In this document: piece after piece, positions 37,911 to 47,703 of the stretch
How positions within the stretch are numbered: the stretch's first letter is position 1
How the letters are laid out: the number at the start of each line of letters is the position of its first letter
Source: Chloroflexota bacterium
GTDB taxonomy: Bacteria; Chloroflexota; Anaerolineae; Anaerolineales; Villigracilaceae
Direction of reading: 5' to 3'
Assembly (NCBI GenBank): GCA_026390015.1
Contig: JAPLGS010000099.1
Coordinates: forward strand, 1-64,000
DNA: 64,000 nucleotides
The notes under the pieces: model-generated
Seen by the model: only the letters and a program-made list of their open reading frames with translations
Told to the model about the DNA's origin: nothing
Database searches by the model: none
Position numbers and translations under genes: made by a program

Positions 37911-39791
37911 TTATGTATTCGGTGAAAGACAAAGGCCTTCTTTTTTGGCTTTCTTCTCAGGGTTTTCTGTCTCGGGCCCGTACTGACAGACTGCCTGCCA
38001 GGGTTGGTAATGCGTTTGAAATTGATCGGAAAAATAGATCTGGCCATTGATCCAAACGGTTCGGGTTACATTTACATCTGCGCCTTGAGCGGCATGATCC
38101 ACTTCTTTGATCTGGTTCTTATTAAAATCGGGGTTTTCTTCAAAGGCTGGTTCGGGCGGCGGAACAGTATTGGAGGGGCCAGTCGTATCCCAGGTGATGC
38201 TGCGTCCATCAGAGGTGGAATAAAGTTTCCAGGTAATGGTGCGCGCGGCAACATCCACATAGGTTTCCATCAATAACCAGGATGATGTATCGTTCTTGAA
38301 TTTGAAATCCACAAGCGGGAAAAATACGGTTGCGTCCATGCCAGCTAGAGTGGAATCAACTGAGCCGCTGGCATCCATTTCATAATAAGAAACGCGATAG
38401 GCGTGGGAATATCTTTCAATGACAGGAAAGCCCGCGAAGAAAACAGTCCGAAAAAGAGTGGTGCTCACCTGGCACACTCCGCCGCCGACGCCTTTGATAG
38501 TGCGCCCGCCGTAAATGATGAGCGCTTCTGCGAATCCATTTTCAAGGCTGACATCACCAAGCACACTGCCCATGGAAAAGGTTTCGCCCGGCGCGACGAG
38601 CAATCCATGATAACGCGCGGCGGCGGCAACTATGTTTTGGATGCGCGCATCGCTGGAGCCGTAGAAGTAGGTGGTTTGTTGTTGGATAAGCTGAGTGACG
38701 CCTATTTCTGCGCCGCTAGCTGTATCGGCGACAGCAGGCTGCTGCTCGGTGACAGAGAGCGCAATAGTGTGTTCACCGCGTGCAAGGCCGTTATTGATGG
38801 CGACAATACTGGCTTCCACATCCATCGAGCGACCGATCCTGGATGCTGAAATGGGTTCGATCTGACCGGTAGCATTGTTGAAAATAAAACGCGCATTTTC
38901 AGGTTGACGATCTACAAAGGTTTTAATTTCTGCCAAGGTCTGGCGTAAGGCAGTGGGATTCAATCCAACTTGCATTTGTGATTTACCGTTTACATCAACG
39001 ACATCCACACCGAGCATGTTCGCGATCACAGGAACATCGTACGTCCACGGACCGGGATCGCCCTCACGATAATTTGGAATGGCAATGGTCAACGGCTGGC
39101 TGAGAATTCCACGCGCAGCCTCAGCTTGAGAGGAGACATCCAACAATTTAGGCGCGGCTTCCTGAATGACGAGAGGCACTTCCCCGTCGCGGAAGGATTG
39201 CAATTGCGCGCCGAGATAAACAAGCGTCTCATCGAGATTGATCAATCTCCCGACCTGACCGGGTTGGGCAGTCACATTCGTCCCTTCCAAATGCAGGCTG
39301 GCTTCCACAACTGGCAGATCGACTTGCGTTGCAATATTTTGTAAATAGTTATAAGCCACACGCTGATCAAAAATAACGACCGGCGCCACATCCGACCCAA
39401 ATCCGCGGGCGCTGATCTGCCCGGCAAGCGCGCCGAACAAACCGCCGGAACGGCCAACTCCATAAGCGGCCAATGCGCTGGCGGATGGGTCAAAGACCAT
39501 GCCTAATTCAGAAGGAGGTACGACCCATATTTTTTCGACGGCGCGAAATAATATTTTGCCGGTATTGGAATAAGAAAGGGTCTGGCTCAATTTGAGCACA
39601 GCCTCGTTGCGGGACAGACCGGAAAGATCCACACCTGCGACAGAAATGCCGGGGAAGATACGTCCGGCATAAATAAGTTGATAGCCCAAAGTCCAGGTGA
39701 TGATAATGGCGGCGAAAAGTCCAAATCCGCCGACCAGTACAGCGAGGATCTGGCGTGGCAGATCGCGGCGAGAGATACGTTTTGAGTTCAT
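37911..39791 (-). CDS. VanW-family protein with YoaR-like domains
   Basis: N-terminal TM, GISVAGVDLSGLSRNEA; C-terminal VAPGETFSMGSVLGDVSLENGFAEALIIYGGRTIKGVGGGVCQVSTTLFRTVFFAG. Confidence 0.93.
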   Translation of the reverse strand: MNSKRISRRDLPRQILAVLVGGFGLFAAIIITWTLGYQLIYAGRIFPGISVAGVDLSGLSRNEAVLKLSQTLSYSNTGKILFRAVEKIWVVPPSELGMVFDPSASALAAYGVGRSGGLFGALAGQISARGFGSDVAPVVIFDQRVAYNYLQNIATQVDLPVVEASLHLEGTNVTAQPGQVGRLINLDETLVYLGAQLQSFRDGEVPLVIQEAAPKLLDVSSQAEAARGILSQPLTIAIPNYREGDPGPWTYDVPVIANMLGVDVVDVNGKSQMQVGLNPTALRQTLAEIKTFVDRQPENARFIFNNATGQIEPISASRIGRSMDVEASIVAINNGLARGEHTIALSVTEQQPAVADTASGAEIGVTQLIQQQTTYFYGSSDARIQNIVAAAARYHGLLVAPGETFSMGSVLGDVSLENGFAEALIIYGGRTIKGVGGGVCQVSTTLFRTVFFAGFPVIERYSHAYRVSYYEMDASGSVDSTLAGMDATVFFPLVDFKFKNDTSSWLLMETYVDVAARTITWKLYSTSDGRSITWDTTGPSNTVPPPEPAFEENPDFNKNQIKEVDHAAQGADVNVTRTVWINGQIYFSDQFQTHYQPWQAVCQYGPETENPEKKAKKEGLCLSPNT

Positions 39792-39951
39792 GGTAAAGGA
39801 TTATAACGAAAAATCCGCTTACTTTGTGACAGGTATATAAGTTATAAGTTTGGGATCAGAAAATTATCCGAAAACGGAGCTCGAAGATAAGTCCACATTT
39901 CAGGAGATGAAATTTTCACGGTACAATCTGAAAACTTTAGAGGAGCCAAAA

Positions 39952-40719
39952 ATGAGCGAAGAACAAATTCCGCAAGAATCCATTGAGATACCCATTGAAG
40001 AAACATTGCAAGAACCTTCCAAGTTAAACTGGAGAACCTGGCTCGCAGTCGGTGGCTTTGTAATATTTCTATGCGCGGCGGTCTTTGTGAGCGCGTTGAT
40101 CTTTGTCGGCCCAAAATTCGTTCAGCGCTTTGTTCCTGAAAAAGTTCAGGTTTCGGAAAATCTGCCACCCTTGGAGGTACAAAGCAACAGCATGGGGAAT
40201 CCGAATGCGCCGATACACATTATTGAATATGGTGATTTTCAATGTCCATTTTGCCTTAAGTTCTGGAGCGAGACCGAACCTCAAATGATCGAAGAATATG
40301 TCAACACCGGCAAAGTCTTTTTTGAATATCGGTCTGTCGGCGCATTCCTTGGACCTGAATCAGGCTGGGCGGCGCAGGGCGCATATTGCGCGGGAGATCA
40401 AAATAAATTCTGGGAATATCACGATACACTCTTCGCCAATTGGACCGGTGAAAATGTGGGAGATTTTACACAGGATAAGCTGATCAAATATGCGAAGGCG
40501 CTTGATCTGAATATGGAGGAGTTCGAATCCTGCATCAGCGCGGAAAAACACAAAGGGACAGTGGATCAGGATGCGGCGCAGGCTGAGGCGGATGGAGTCC
40601 ACGCGACCCCGACCTTTTTCATCAACGGAATTATATACGAAGGCGCGCTGCCTTTCCACGCGCTAAAATATATTATTGACCAGGCTTTGAATGGGGATTT
40701 AGACAAACAAAGTGGATGA
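39952..40719 (+). CDS. DsbA-family thioredoxin-fold protein, membrane anchored
   Basis: TM then IIEYGDFQCPFCLKFW (CPFC), GVHATPTFFINGIIYEGALPF; ATG 39952 behind aggag. Confidence 0.93.
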   Translation: MSEEQIPQESIEIPIEETLQEPSKLNWRTWLAVGGFVIFLCAAVFVSALIFVGPKFVQRFVPEKVQVSENLPPLEVQSNSMGNPNAPIHIIEYGDFQCPFCLKFWSETEPQMIEEYVNTGKVFFEYRSVGAFLGPESGWAAQGAYCAGDQNKFWEYHDTLFANWTGENVGDFTQDKLIKYAKALDLNMEEFESCISAEKHKGTVDQDAAQAEADGVHATPTFFINGIIYEGALPFHALKYIIDQALNGDLDKQSG

Positions 40720-40735
40720 CGCTTATAATACAAGT

Positions 40736-41536
40736 ATGAAATCAACCGGCATCCATTTTCAAAATGAGAAATTCACGCTGATCCATGATGATGTTTTGAC
40801 CACCTCGCGCGTCGAAGATAACAGCGTGGATCTTGTGGTTACATCTCCGCCGTATAACGTGGATATTCAATATAATTCGCACAAGGATGATGTTTCCTAT
40901 GCAGATTATTTGGATTTCAGCAAAAAATGGATGGCGCGCTGTTTTGCGTGGTTGAAAGAAGACGGGCGTTTTTGTTTGAACGTTCCGCTTGATAAAAATA
41001 AAGGCGGTCAACAAAGTGTAGGCGCAGACTTGACGACGATCGCGAAAGAAGTTGGCTTTCATTATCATTCCACGATCGTTTGGAACGAAGGAAATATCTC
41101 TCGAAGAACTGCCTGGGGCTCATGGAAGAGCGCCTCAGCGCCCTATGTGATCGCGCCCGTTGAATTGATCGTTGTACTTTATAAAGACAAATGGAAAAAA
41201 ACAAGCGGTAGTAAGATCTCTGATATTGAGCGGCAAGAATTTATGGATTGGACAAACGGCTTATGGACATTCAACGGTGAAAGCAAAAAAAGGATCGGTC
41301 ACCCCGCACCCTTTCCCATTGAACTGCCGCGCAGATGTGTGAAACTCTTTAGTTATGTAGACGATATCGTGCTCGATCCCTTCAGCGGAAGTGGAACGAC
41401 GCTGATTGCCGCCATCTCCAACAACCGGAAAGGTATTGGCATTGATGTGGACAAAAAATATTGCGAACTTGCGCGTAAACGCATTTTTGAAAGCACAGCA
41501 GACCCGCACATTGAAATTTCAAAAAAGAAGAAATAA
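40736..41536 (+). CDS. Site-specific DNA methyltransferase (amino-MTase, beta-class motif order)
   Basis: DLVVTSPPYNVDIQYN (motif IV) precedes DIVLDPFSGSGTTLIAA (motif I). Confidence 0.93.
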   Translation: MKSTGIHFQNEKFTLIHDDVLTTSRVEDNSVDLVVTSPPYNVDIQYNSHKDDVSYADYLDFSKKWMARCFAWLKEDGRFCLNVPLDKNKGGQQSVGADLTTIAKEVGFHYHSTIVWNEGNISRRTAWGSWKSASAPYVIAPVELIVVLYKDKWKKTSGSKISDIERQEFMDWTNGLWTFNGESKKRIGHPAPFPIELPRRCVKLFSYVDDIVLDPFSGSGTTLIAAISNNRKGIGIDVDKKYCELARKRIFESTADPHIEISKKKK

Positions 41537-41538
41537 AC

Positions 41539-42069
41539 ATGCAAAACGCCAACTCCCGTAATCGCTTTGATAAAAAAGACTCGCTCGAGTTGGAAGAAAG
41601 AGCTGAAGCGTGTTTCGCTGAAATCGCGCGTCGCTCAGGATGGAAAATTTCGGCATCATCCAAAGCTGAAAATATTGATGAGCATTGGGATTTTCACATC
41701 GTAAACGGGGAAGAGAATTTCAAGGTTGAAGTAAAGAGCGCGAAACGCGTTCACAGAAATGATGCCGGAATACAATTCGAATTTACGTGGGTGGAGATAC
41801 ACGGCGTTCGCCCAAACGACACGGGCTGGTTGTTCGGCAAAGCGAACTTGATCGCATTTGAGAAACAAAATTCATTCATCTTAGTCAAACGGCTGGATTT
41901 GCTTGCGTTGGTGAATAAAAAAGTAAATTTTGTGGCAAAGGTCCACGACCCGCAAGAGGCACTCTATAAAATTTACAGACGCGATGGGCGCAAGGATAAA
42001 TTGACATTACTCACCGCCAGCGATATCGAAGATATCAAATTTATGGAATTGGAAAAGGATAAAAAATAA
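41539..42069 (+). CDS. Putative PD-(D/E)XK restriction endonuclease partner
   Basis: HWDFHIVNGEENFKVEVKSAKR matches D...ExK nuclease core; starts 3 nt after the MTase stop. Confidence 0.7.
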   Translation: MQNANSRNRFDKKDSLELEERAEACFAEIARRSGWKISASSKAENIDEHWDFHIVNGEENFKVEVKSAKRVHRNDAGIQFEFTWVEIHGVRPNDTGWLFGKANLIAFEKQNSFILVKRLDLLALVNKKVNFVAKVHDPQEALYKIYRRDGRKDKLTLLTASDIEDIKFMELEKDKK

Positions 42070-42074
42070 TTGGC

Positions 42075-42830
42075 ATGAAAAAAATTATCGCGACGATCGT
42101 CATCTTCATGCTGACAGCCTGCTCCCCCTCATTCACCGCGACTCTTTCATCAACCGCTGTGCAATTGACAGCGCTGCCGTCAGACACGCCAACTCCATTT
42201 CCTACATCCACATTCACGCCAGTCCCACCTACAGATGCGCCGACGCAAACGCTCACCGCTACCGCGATCCCATTTGTAGAAAGCTTGAAGGCCTCCGTCA
42301 CCACAGATCTGCTTAGTTGCCGCTACGGGCCCGGCCCGGAATATTTATATTTATTTGCCTTCAAAAAAGGGGCGAACATAAAACTCATTGGCCGAGCCGA
42401 AGGAAATAATTGGCTTTTGGTGGAGAATGAACCTCAAACGTGTTGGATCAATTCAAAATTCGTTGAAATAATGGGCGATCAACAAACACTCAAATCTGTA
42501 TACCCCGCCGGATTTACACTCATTGTCTCACCTTATTATGGACCCACAACTGTGCTGAGTGCGAAGCGCCAAGGAGATAAAATTACCATAAGCTGGGTGG
42601 ATGTACCTGTCAGCCCGGGGAAGTATGAAGACGAAAATATGTTCCCCTATATCATTGAAGTGTGGCGTTGCGAGAATGGTGAGATCCTCTTTGACCCGCT
42701 TGTCTCCAGATTGCCTTTTATCACCTTTGTAGACCAAGCGGATTGTAATGCGCCTTCACATGGGCGGGTGTATGTACAGGAAAAACATGGTTATGCCGGT
42801 CCCGCTGAAATCCCCTGGCCGGTACCGTAG
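42075..42830 (+). CDS. SH3-like domain lipoprotein
   Basis: Lipobox IFMLTACSPS, T/P-rich linker, LLSCRYGPGPEYLYLFAFKKGANIKLIGRAEGNNWLLVE. Confidence 0.82.
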   Translation: MKKIIATIVIFMLTACSPSFTATLSSTAVQLTALPSDTPTPFPTSTFTPVPPTDAPTQTLTATAIPFVESLKASVTTDLLSCRYGPGPEYLYLFAFKKGANIKLIGRAEGNNWLLVENEPQTCWINSKFVEIMGDQQTLKSVYPAGFTLIVSPYYGPTTVLSAKRQGDKITISWVDVPVSPGKYEDENMFPYIIEVWRCENGEILFDPLVSRLPFITFVDQADCNAPSHGRVYVQEKHGYAGPAEIPWPVP

Positions 42831-42856
42831 AACTTATCCACAGGTTTGAGAGATTA

Positions 42857-42893
42857 AAATAAGACCTCCGAGCTTATAAGCTTGGAGGTCTTA
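42857..42893 (-). terminator. Terminator of tRNA-Asn (minus strand)
   Basis: TAAGACCTCC...GGAGGTCTTA stem directly 3' of the tRNA, then TTTTA. Confidence 0.75.
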
Positions 42894-42894
42894 T

Positions 42895-42970
42895 TGGCTC
42901 CTTGCCTAGGACTTGAACCTAGAACCTAGCGGTTAACAGCCGCTCGCTCTGCCAATTGAGCTAGCAAGGA
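42895..42970 (-). tRNA. tRNA-Asn (anticodon GTT), CCA encoded
   Basis: TCCTTGC...GCAAGGA acceptor stem; anticodon arm AGCGG-CTGTTAA-CCGCT; T arm GGTTCAAGTCC; 3' GCCA. Confidence 0.95.
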
Positions 42971-43052
42971 ATGCGACCGACATTATACGGGTCTGTATGG
43001 GGAATGTCAAGGTAAGATTAAAAATGTTGATTTAATATATTACAATCCTGTC

Positions 43053-43451
43053 ATGATCGAAATTAATCCATCCCTTTATGATCTGATCGGCGGCGAAATA
43101 GGCTTGCGCTCGCTGATTGATCGATTCTATGACATCATGGACTCTTCACCAGAAGCGGCGACGATCCGCGCATTACACCCGAAAAGCTTGAAACTAGCCC
43201 GCGAAAAACTTTATATGTTCCTCTCCGGCTGGTCGGGCGGACCCGCTTTGTATACAGAAAAATATGGGCCGCCTAAATTACGTCAGCGGCACATGCCGTT
43301 TTCCATTGGCGAGATCGAACGGGATCAATGGCTGTGGTGCATGAACAAGGCTTTGGATGAAAGTCAGGTTCATTCAGTGGTGATTAACCAACTCAAATCT
43401 CGTTTTTCTGAGATCGCAGATTTTATGCGGAATAAATCTGAGGGTGAATAA
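43053..43451 (+). CDS. Group II truncated hemoglobin
   Basis: YDLIGGEIGLRSLIDRFYDIM...FLSGWSGGPALYTEKYGPPKLRQRHMPFSIG...RDQWLWCM. Confidence 0.93.
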   Translation: MIEINPSLYDLIGGEIGLRSLIDRFYDIMDSSPEAATIRALHPKSLKLAREKLYMFLSGWSGGPALYTEKYGPPKLRQRHMPFSIGEIERDQWLWCMNKALDESQVHSVVINQLKSRFSEIADFMRNKSEGE

Positions 43452-43504
43452 TTCAGCGCACCTGATTCAATTTGATCGAGGTTGGGTTCCAAACCTTCAT
43501 CATA

Positions 43505-43996
43505 TTATTCCCCAATATTATTCAAAGCTTCGCACACTCGCTGATAAGTATCTTCCAAAGACTCAGGGAGAACACGCGTATCTCCCAGCGTGGACATGAA
43601 ATTCGTATCCCCAGCCCAGCGTGGCACAATGTGAATGTGAACATGTCCCAGCACGCCCGCACCTGCGGCCTCACCTATATTGATACCCATATTAAAGGAT
43701 TCTGTTTTATAAACTTTTCGCAGGATGGTGGTGCAACGTGAAGCAAGTTCCATCATCTCGGCGCGGGTCTCTGCATTCAACTCTTCCAAATTAGATCTGT
43801 GATCAAAAGGGATGACCATCAAATGTCCGCTGGTATAGGGATAACGGTTGAGGATCACATACGCGTTTTTCCCACGGAAGGCTATCAAATTCTCGGCGCT
43901 GTCTGTTTTGGCTTTAGCGACGCAAAATACACAGTCGTCCACCTTTCCATGTTTTTCAATATATTTCATACGCCAGGGTGCCCAGAGATGCTTCAT
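43505..43996 (-). CDS. HIT-family hydrolase
   Basis: LWAPWRMKYIEK...CVFC; GHLMVIPFDH; GAGVLGHVHIHIVPRWAGD (HxHxH). Confidence 0.95.
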   Translation of the reverse strand: MKHLWAPWRMKYIEKHGKVDDCVFCVAKAKTDSAENLIAFRGKNAYVILNRYPYTSGHLMVIPFDHRSNLEELNAETRAEMMELASRCTTILRKVYKTESFNMGINIGEAAGAGVLGHVHIHIVPRWAGDTNFMSTLGDTRVLPESLEDTYQRVCEALNNIGE

Positions 43997-44010
43997 AGAG
44001 TTTAAAAATT

Positions 44011-44117
44011 TGAGGGTTGAAATGTTGGAAATTGATTTTCCCATTATAGGCGAAAAACATTCAAACCTGTAACCTTCTAACCTTCAACTTTGAATATTCA
44101 ACCTTGAACCTTCACCA
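44011..44117. repeat. Imperfect microrepeat array, locus E
   Basis: AGGGTTGAAATGTTGGAA then AACCTGTAACCTTCTAACCTTCAACTTTGAATATTCAACCTTGAACCTTC between divergent HIT and xseA. Confidence 0.75.
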
Positions 44118-44140
44118 CTTTTCGATTATCCTACCCTCCA

Positions 44141-45352
44141 ATGCAACCAACTTTATTTTCCTCCGTTCACTTAACCGTTTCCCAACTCACCTTCCGCATT
44201 CGTAAATTATTGGAAGGCGATCTTGAAATGCAGGATGTTTGGGTGGAAGGCGAAATCTCAAATCTCTCAAAGCCAAACTCAGGACATATCTACTTCACGC
44301 TCAAAGACAAGAATGCTTCTCTAAAATGTATGATGTGGAAACCCGATGCGTCGCGGCTGCGTATCAACTTGCAGGATGGCATGGCGATCGAAGCGCATGG
44401 CCGCATCACCGTCTATGAGCCGCAAGGCGCTTATCAACTTGCTGTCAATCTTATTCAGCCCAAAGGCGAAGGCGCACTGTATCAGGAATTCCTGCGCCTG
44501 AAAGCCACGCTTGAGTCCGAGGGACTTTTTGATAGTGAGCGCAAACGTCTTATTCCGCAGCTGCCAAAAAAAATTGGAATTGTCACGTCGCAAACTGGCG
44601 CGGCTTTGCGCGACATGCTCCACACCCTGCGCCGCCGTCTGCCGCTCGCGCAAGTCATTTTCGCGCCTTCCCCCGTGCAAGGCGTAGATGCCCCGCCTGC
44701 GCTTGTCAAAGCAATTCAATTACTCAATTCCCAATTACCTGATGTCATCCTACTCGCGCGCGGCGGCGGTTCCATTGAAGATTTGTGGGCATTCAATGAT
44801 GAACGTGTTGTGCGCGCCGTAGCAGATTCAAAAGCGCCAGTCATTTGCGGCGTGGGACATGAAACTGATTTTACCCTCTGCGATTTTTCTGCGGATTTGC
44901 GCGCGCCGACTCCGACCGCCGCGGCAGAACTCGCCACTCAAACGACAGTGGATGATCTGAAAGACCTTCTTACTTCTTACTTCTCCAGCATTTCTTCCCT
45001 AACCTTGAGCCTGCTCGCCGAACAAAAAACATTTATCGAATCTGTGAAAGCGCGCCTGAAATATGGTTCACCAGAAAGACACATTCGATCTGAATATCAA
45101 CAGCTTGACGAACTTGTGCGCCGCGCTTTTTCTGCGTTGACTCACCGCATCCAGTTGCAGACATCAACAGTAAATGGAATGTCAAAACAATTGCAGTCAC
45201 TCAACCCCGAAGGGATTTTATCGCGCGGATATGCTATCATCACAAGAAAAGATGACGGCACACTTGTATCTAAAATATCGCAAGCTCACGGTGGGCTGAA
45301 AGTCCGCGTGAGTGATGGTGAGTTTGAATCAACCGCAGATCGTAGAGAGTAA
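44141..45352 (+). CDS. xseA: Exodeoxyribonuclease VII large subunit
   Basis: SQLTFRIRKLLEGDLEMQDVWVEGEISN, GIVTSQTGAALRDMLHTLRRR, LARGGGSIEDLWAFND, GVGHETDFTLCDF. Confidence 0.97.
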   Translation: MQPTLFSSVHLTVSQLTFRIRKLLEGDLEMQDVWVEGEISNLSKPNSGHIYFTLKDKNASLKCMMWKPDASRLRINLQDGMAIEAHGRITVYEPQGAYQLAVNLIQPKGEGALYQEFLRLKATLESEGLFDSERKRLIPQLPKKIGIVTSQTGAALRDMLHTLRRRLPLAQVIFAPSPVQGVDAPPALVKAIQLLNSQLPDVILLARGGGSIEDLWAFNDERVVRAVADSKAPVICGVGHETDFTLCDFSADLRAPTPTAAAELATQTTVDDLKDLLTSYFSSISSLTLSLLAEQKTFIESVKARLKYGSPERHIRSEYQQLDELVRRAFSALTHRIQLQTSTVNGMSKQLQSLNPEGILSRGYAIITRKDDGTLVSKISQAHGGLKVRVSDGEFESTADRRE

Positions 45353-45368
45353 ATCGTTTGGAGAACTT

Positions 45369-45614
45369 ATGGCAAAATCAAAAGTTTTAACAAAGCCAGT
45401 GGAAGAATTAACCTACGAAGAAGCATTGACTGAACTCGAAGGCATCCTCGAATCTCTGGAAGATGGGCAGACTGCTCTCGACGAGTCACTGAAACTGTTT
45501 GAGCGGGGGCAGGCTTTGGCCACGTATTGCAGTGGTTTGCTTGAGTCTGCTCAACTCAAAGTGCAAAAACTGGCTGGAGATTCGCTTGTCGTATTCGAGG
45601 AAGAATCCGAATGA
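45369..45614 (+). CDS. xseB: Exodeoxyribonuclease VII small subunit
   Basis: LTYEEALTELEGILESLEDGQTALDESLKLFERGQAL. Confidence 0.95.
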   Translation: MAKSKVLTKPVEELTYEEALTELEGILESLEDGQTALDESLKLFERGQALATYCSGLLESAQLKVQKLAGDSLVVFEEESE

Positions 45615-46063
45615 ATTTTCTTGCTATTTTTGATAATAAAGTATTGATCGCCGTGCTGATCGGCTGGCTGGTGGCGCAGGCGCTCAAGATCCCAACCGAA
45701 TATCTGCGTTCGCGCCGTTGGATGTGGGCCATGTTTTTTGCGGCTGGTGGTATGCCATCTTCACATACTGCCTTGCTGGTGTCTGGGACGCTGGCCGTAG
45801 GGTTGTATCATGGATTTGATGATCCTTTATTCGGGATCGCGGTTGCCATTACCATGATCGTCGCGCACGATGCATCTGGTGTGCGCAGACAGGCCGGCAT
45901 GCACGCAGAACGTATCAACCTGCTGTTTGAAGAATTGCTAAAAGGTCACTTTTGGGGCGAAAAAGAATTGAAGCAAGTGATCGGTCATACTCCGCTCGAA
46001 GTGATCGGCGGAATTTTGTTAGGTCTGCTGGTGGGATTTGTACAATGGTTGGTTTGGCCGTAA
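45611..46063 (+). CDS. Divergent PAP2-family (DUF212) membrane protein
   Basis: AGGMPSSHTALLVSGTLAVGL, DASGVRRQAGMHAERIN, IGHTPLEVIGGILLG. Confidence 0.94.
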   Translation: MNFLAIFDNKVLIAVLIGWLVAQALKIPTEYLRSRRWMWAMFFAAGGMPSSHTALLVSGTLAVGLYHGFDDPLFGIAVAITMIVAHDASGVRRQAGMHAERINLLFEELLKGHFWGEKELKQVIGHTPLEVIGGILLGLLVGFVQWLVWP

Positions 46064-46086
46064 TACTGCAAAATACATTCGATCCG

Positions 46087-47664
46087 TCAATTACGTTTCA
46101 ACCTTCTCAAAAGCCCGCTCACCAAATATTGCAACTCTGGCACACGCAGAATCCATAACGTGGCAAAATAAACAAGTCCGCCGATCATCACACCGGCGAG
46201 TGAGATGACCCAGATGTTAAAATTCTTTGCAAAAGATAGCCATCCAAAAATGGAAAGTGACATTGCCAGCGCTGCCAAAAGGGAGGCGATCACCCCACGC
46301 AAAATTTGATTTCCTTCAATTCCATTTAAGCGTTTACGCATCACAATAAATAATACAACGGCTTCGAGCGCAGTTGCAAACGAATTCGCCAGCGCGAGTC
46401 CGCCGTGCGGCATCCAGCCAATTTGCTTGAAGAGCATTGCAAAAGCAAAACTGAATAGCGCATTTAATCCCATTGCAATTGTTCCGACAATGACCGGTGT
46501 TTTTGTGTCATGCAGAGCATAAAAAGCGCGCGAAAGAATCTCAACAACGGAATGTCCCACCAAACCTGCGGTGTACCACATCAACGCCCACGAAACCATT
46601 TCGGTGGAGTTCGCGTCAAATACACCATATTGAAATAATGCGGCAACGAGCGGCTGACGCAGGAGAATCAATCCAAGGGTTGCTGGAATTGAAAGCAGGA
46701 AAATGCCCCGCAAAGTAGCGGCGAGGGATGAGCGCATATCGCTCAACTCTCCGCGTGATACTTGCATCGCAAAAGTTGGCAGCGCGGCTGTGGCAATGGA
46801 TTGGGCGATCACAAATAATGGCATGGTCATCACCATGCGGGCAGTATTGATGGCAGTGACACTCCCTACTCCCAAACCTTGGGCGATCATAACGTTGATC
46901 ACAAAGTTAATTTGTACCGCCATCACACCCAGCAGGCGAGGTCCCATCAGACGCGCCACATCATATATAGCTGGATCGCTTAATCCAAGCGTGGGGAAAT
47001 AACGCTGCCCAGTCAGTTTCAATAAGCCTGGTATTTGGATGCCAAGATGCATCAGCGCTCCGAGGATATATCCCCAGGCGAGTCCGTAAATTCCGATCCT
47101 TGGAACCAGAAAAACAATGCCAATGATCCAGCCGATCCAATTGAAAACAGGCGCGAGCGCAGGCATTAAAAATTTTTGATGCGTATTTAAAATTGCCATG
47201 CACAAACCGCTAATGCCGAAGATGGCGGGTGCTATCAAAATAATCCGCAGCAGGTCGGTCGTCAGGGTTTTTAGAGCAGGATCAAGCTCGGGTTTGAGAA
47301 TGAATAAGAGGGCAACCAACTGAGTCGCGAAAAGAGCCGAGAGTCCGCTAAAGAAAGCCAATGCCAACCCGGAGATATTCATCACCGAGGAAGCGAGTCT
47401 CCATGCGCCATCCCGATTTTCTTTTGAAAGAAAGCCTGTAAAAGTTGGGATAAACGCGGAGGCCAACGCGCCGCCGGCCATTAAGTTGAAGAGCAGGTCG
47501 GGCAGGGTCGCAGCGGTATAGAAGGCGTCTAAAGATGCACCTGTGCCGAACGCGCGCGCCACAAGAATCTGGCGCACCAAACCGACCAGATTGCTCAGCA
47601 CGAATGCGAGCATCACAATTCCAGTGGCGCGCGCGATCTGTTTATTTGCATTTGATTCAATCAT
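46087..47664 (-). CDS. murJ: Lipid II flippase MurJ
   Basis: LSNLVGLVRQILVARAFGTGASLDAFYTAATLPDLLFNLMAGGALASAFIPTF; 14-TM pattern. Confidence 0.95.
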   Translation of the reverse strand: MIESNANKQIARATGIVMLAFVLSNLVGLVRQILVARAFGTGASLDAFYTAATLPDLLFNLMAGGALASAFIPTFTGFLSKENRDGAWRLASSVMNISGLALAFFSGLSALFATQLVALLFILKPELDPALKTLTTDLLRIILIAPAIFGISGLCMAILNTHQKFLMPALAPVFNWIGWIIGIVFLVPRIGIYGLAWGYILGALMHLGIQIPGLLKLTGQRYFPTLGLSDPAIYDVARLMGPRLLGVMAVQINFVINVMIAQGLGVGSVTAINTARMVMTMPLFVIAQSIATAALPTFAMQVSRGELSDMRSSLAATLRGIFLLSIPATLGLILLRQPLVAALFQYGVFDANSTEMVSWALMWYTAGLVGHSVVEILSRAFYALHDTKTPVIVGTIAMGLNALFSFAFAMLFKQIGWMPHGGLALANSFATALEAVVLFIVMRKRLNGIEGNQILRGVIASLLAALAMSLSIFGWLSFAKNFNIWVISLAGVMIGGLVYFATLWILRVPELQYLVSGLLRRLKRN

Positions 47665-47703
47665 AGGGTGGCGGGATTATAATCGCTTCGGGAGATTTTT
47701 TTT

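Noticed and set aside
40520-40535. GTTCGAATCC tRNA T-arm-like sequence
   Set aside because: It lies inside the DsbA-like coding sequence with no acceptor or anticodon arms
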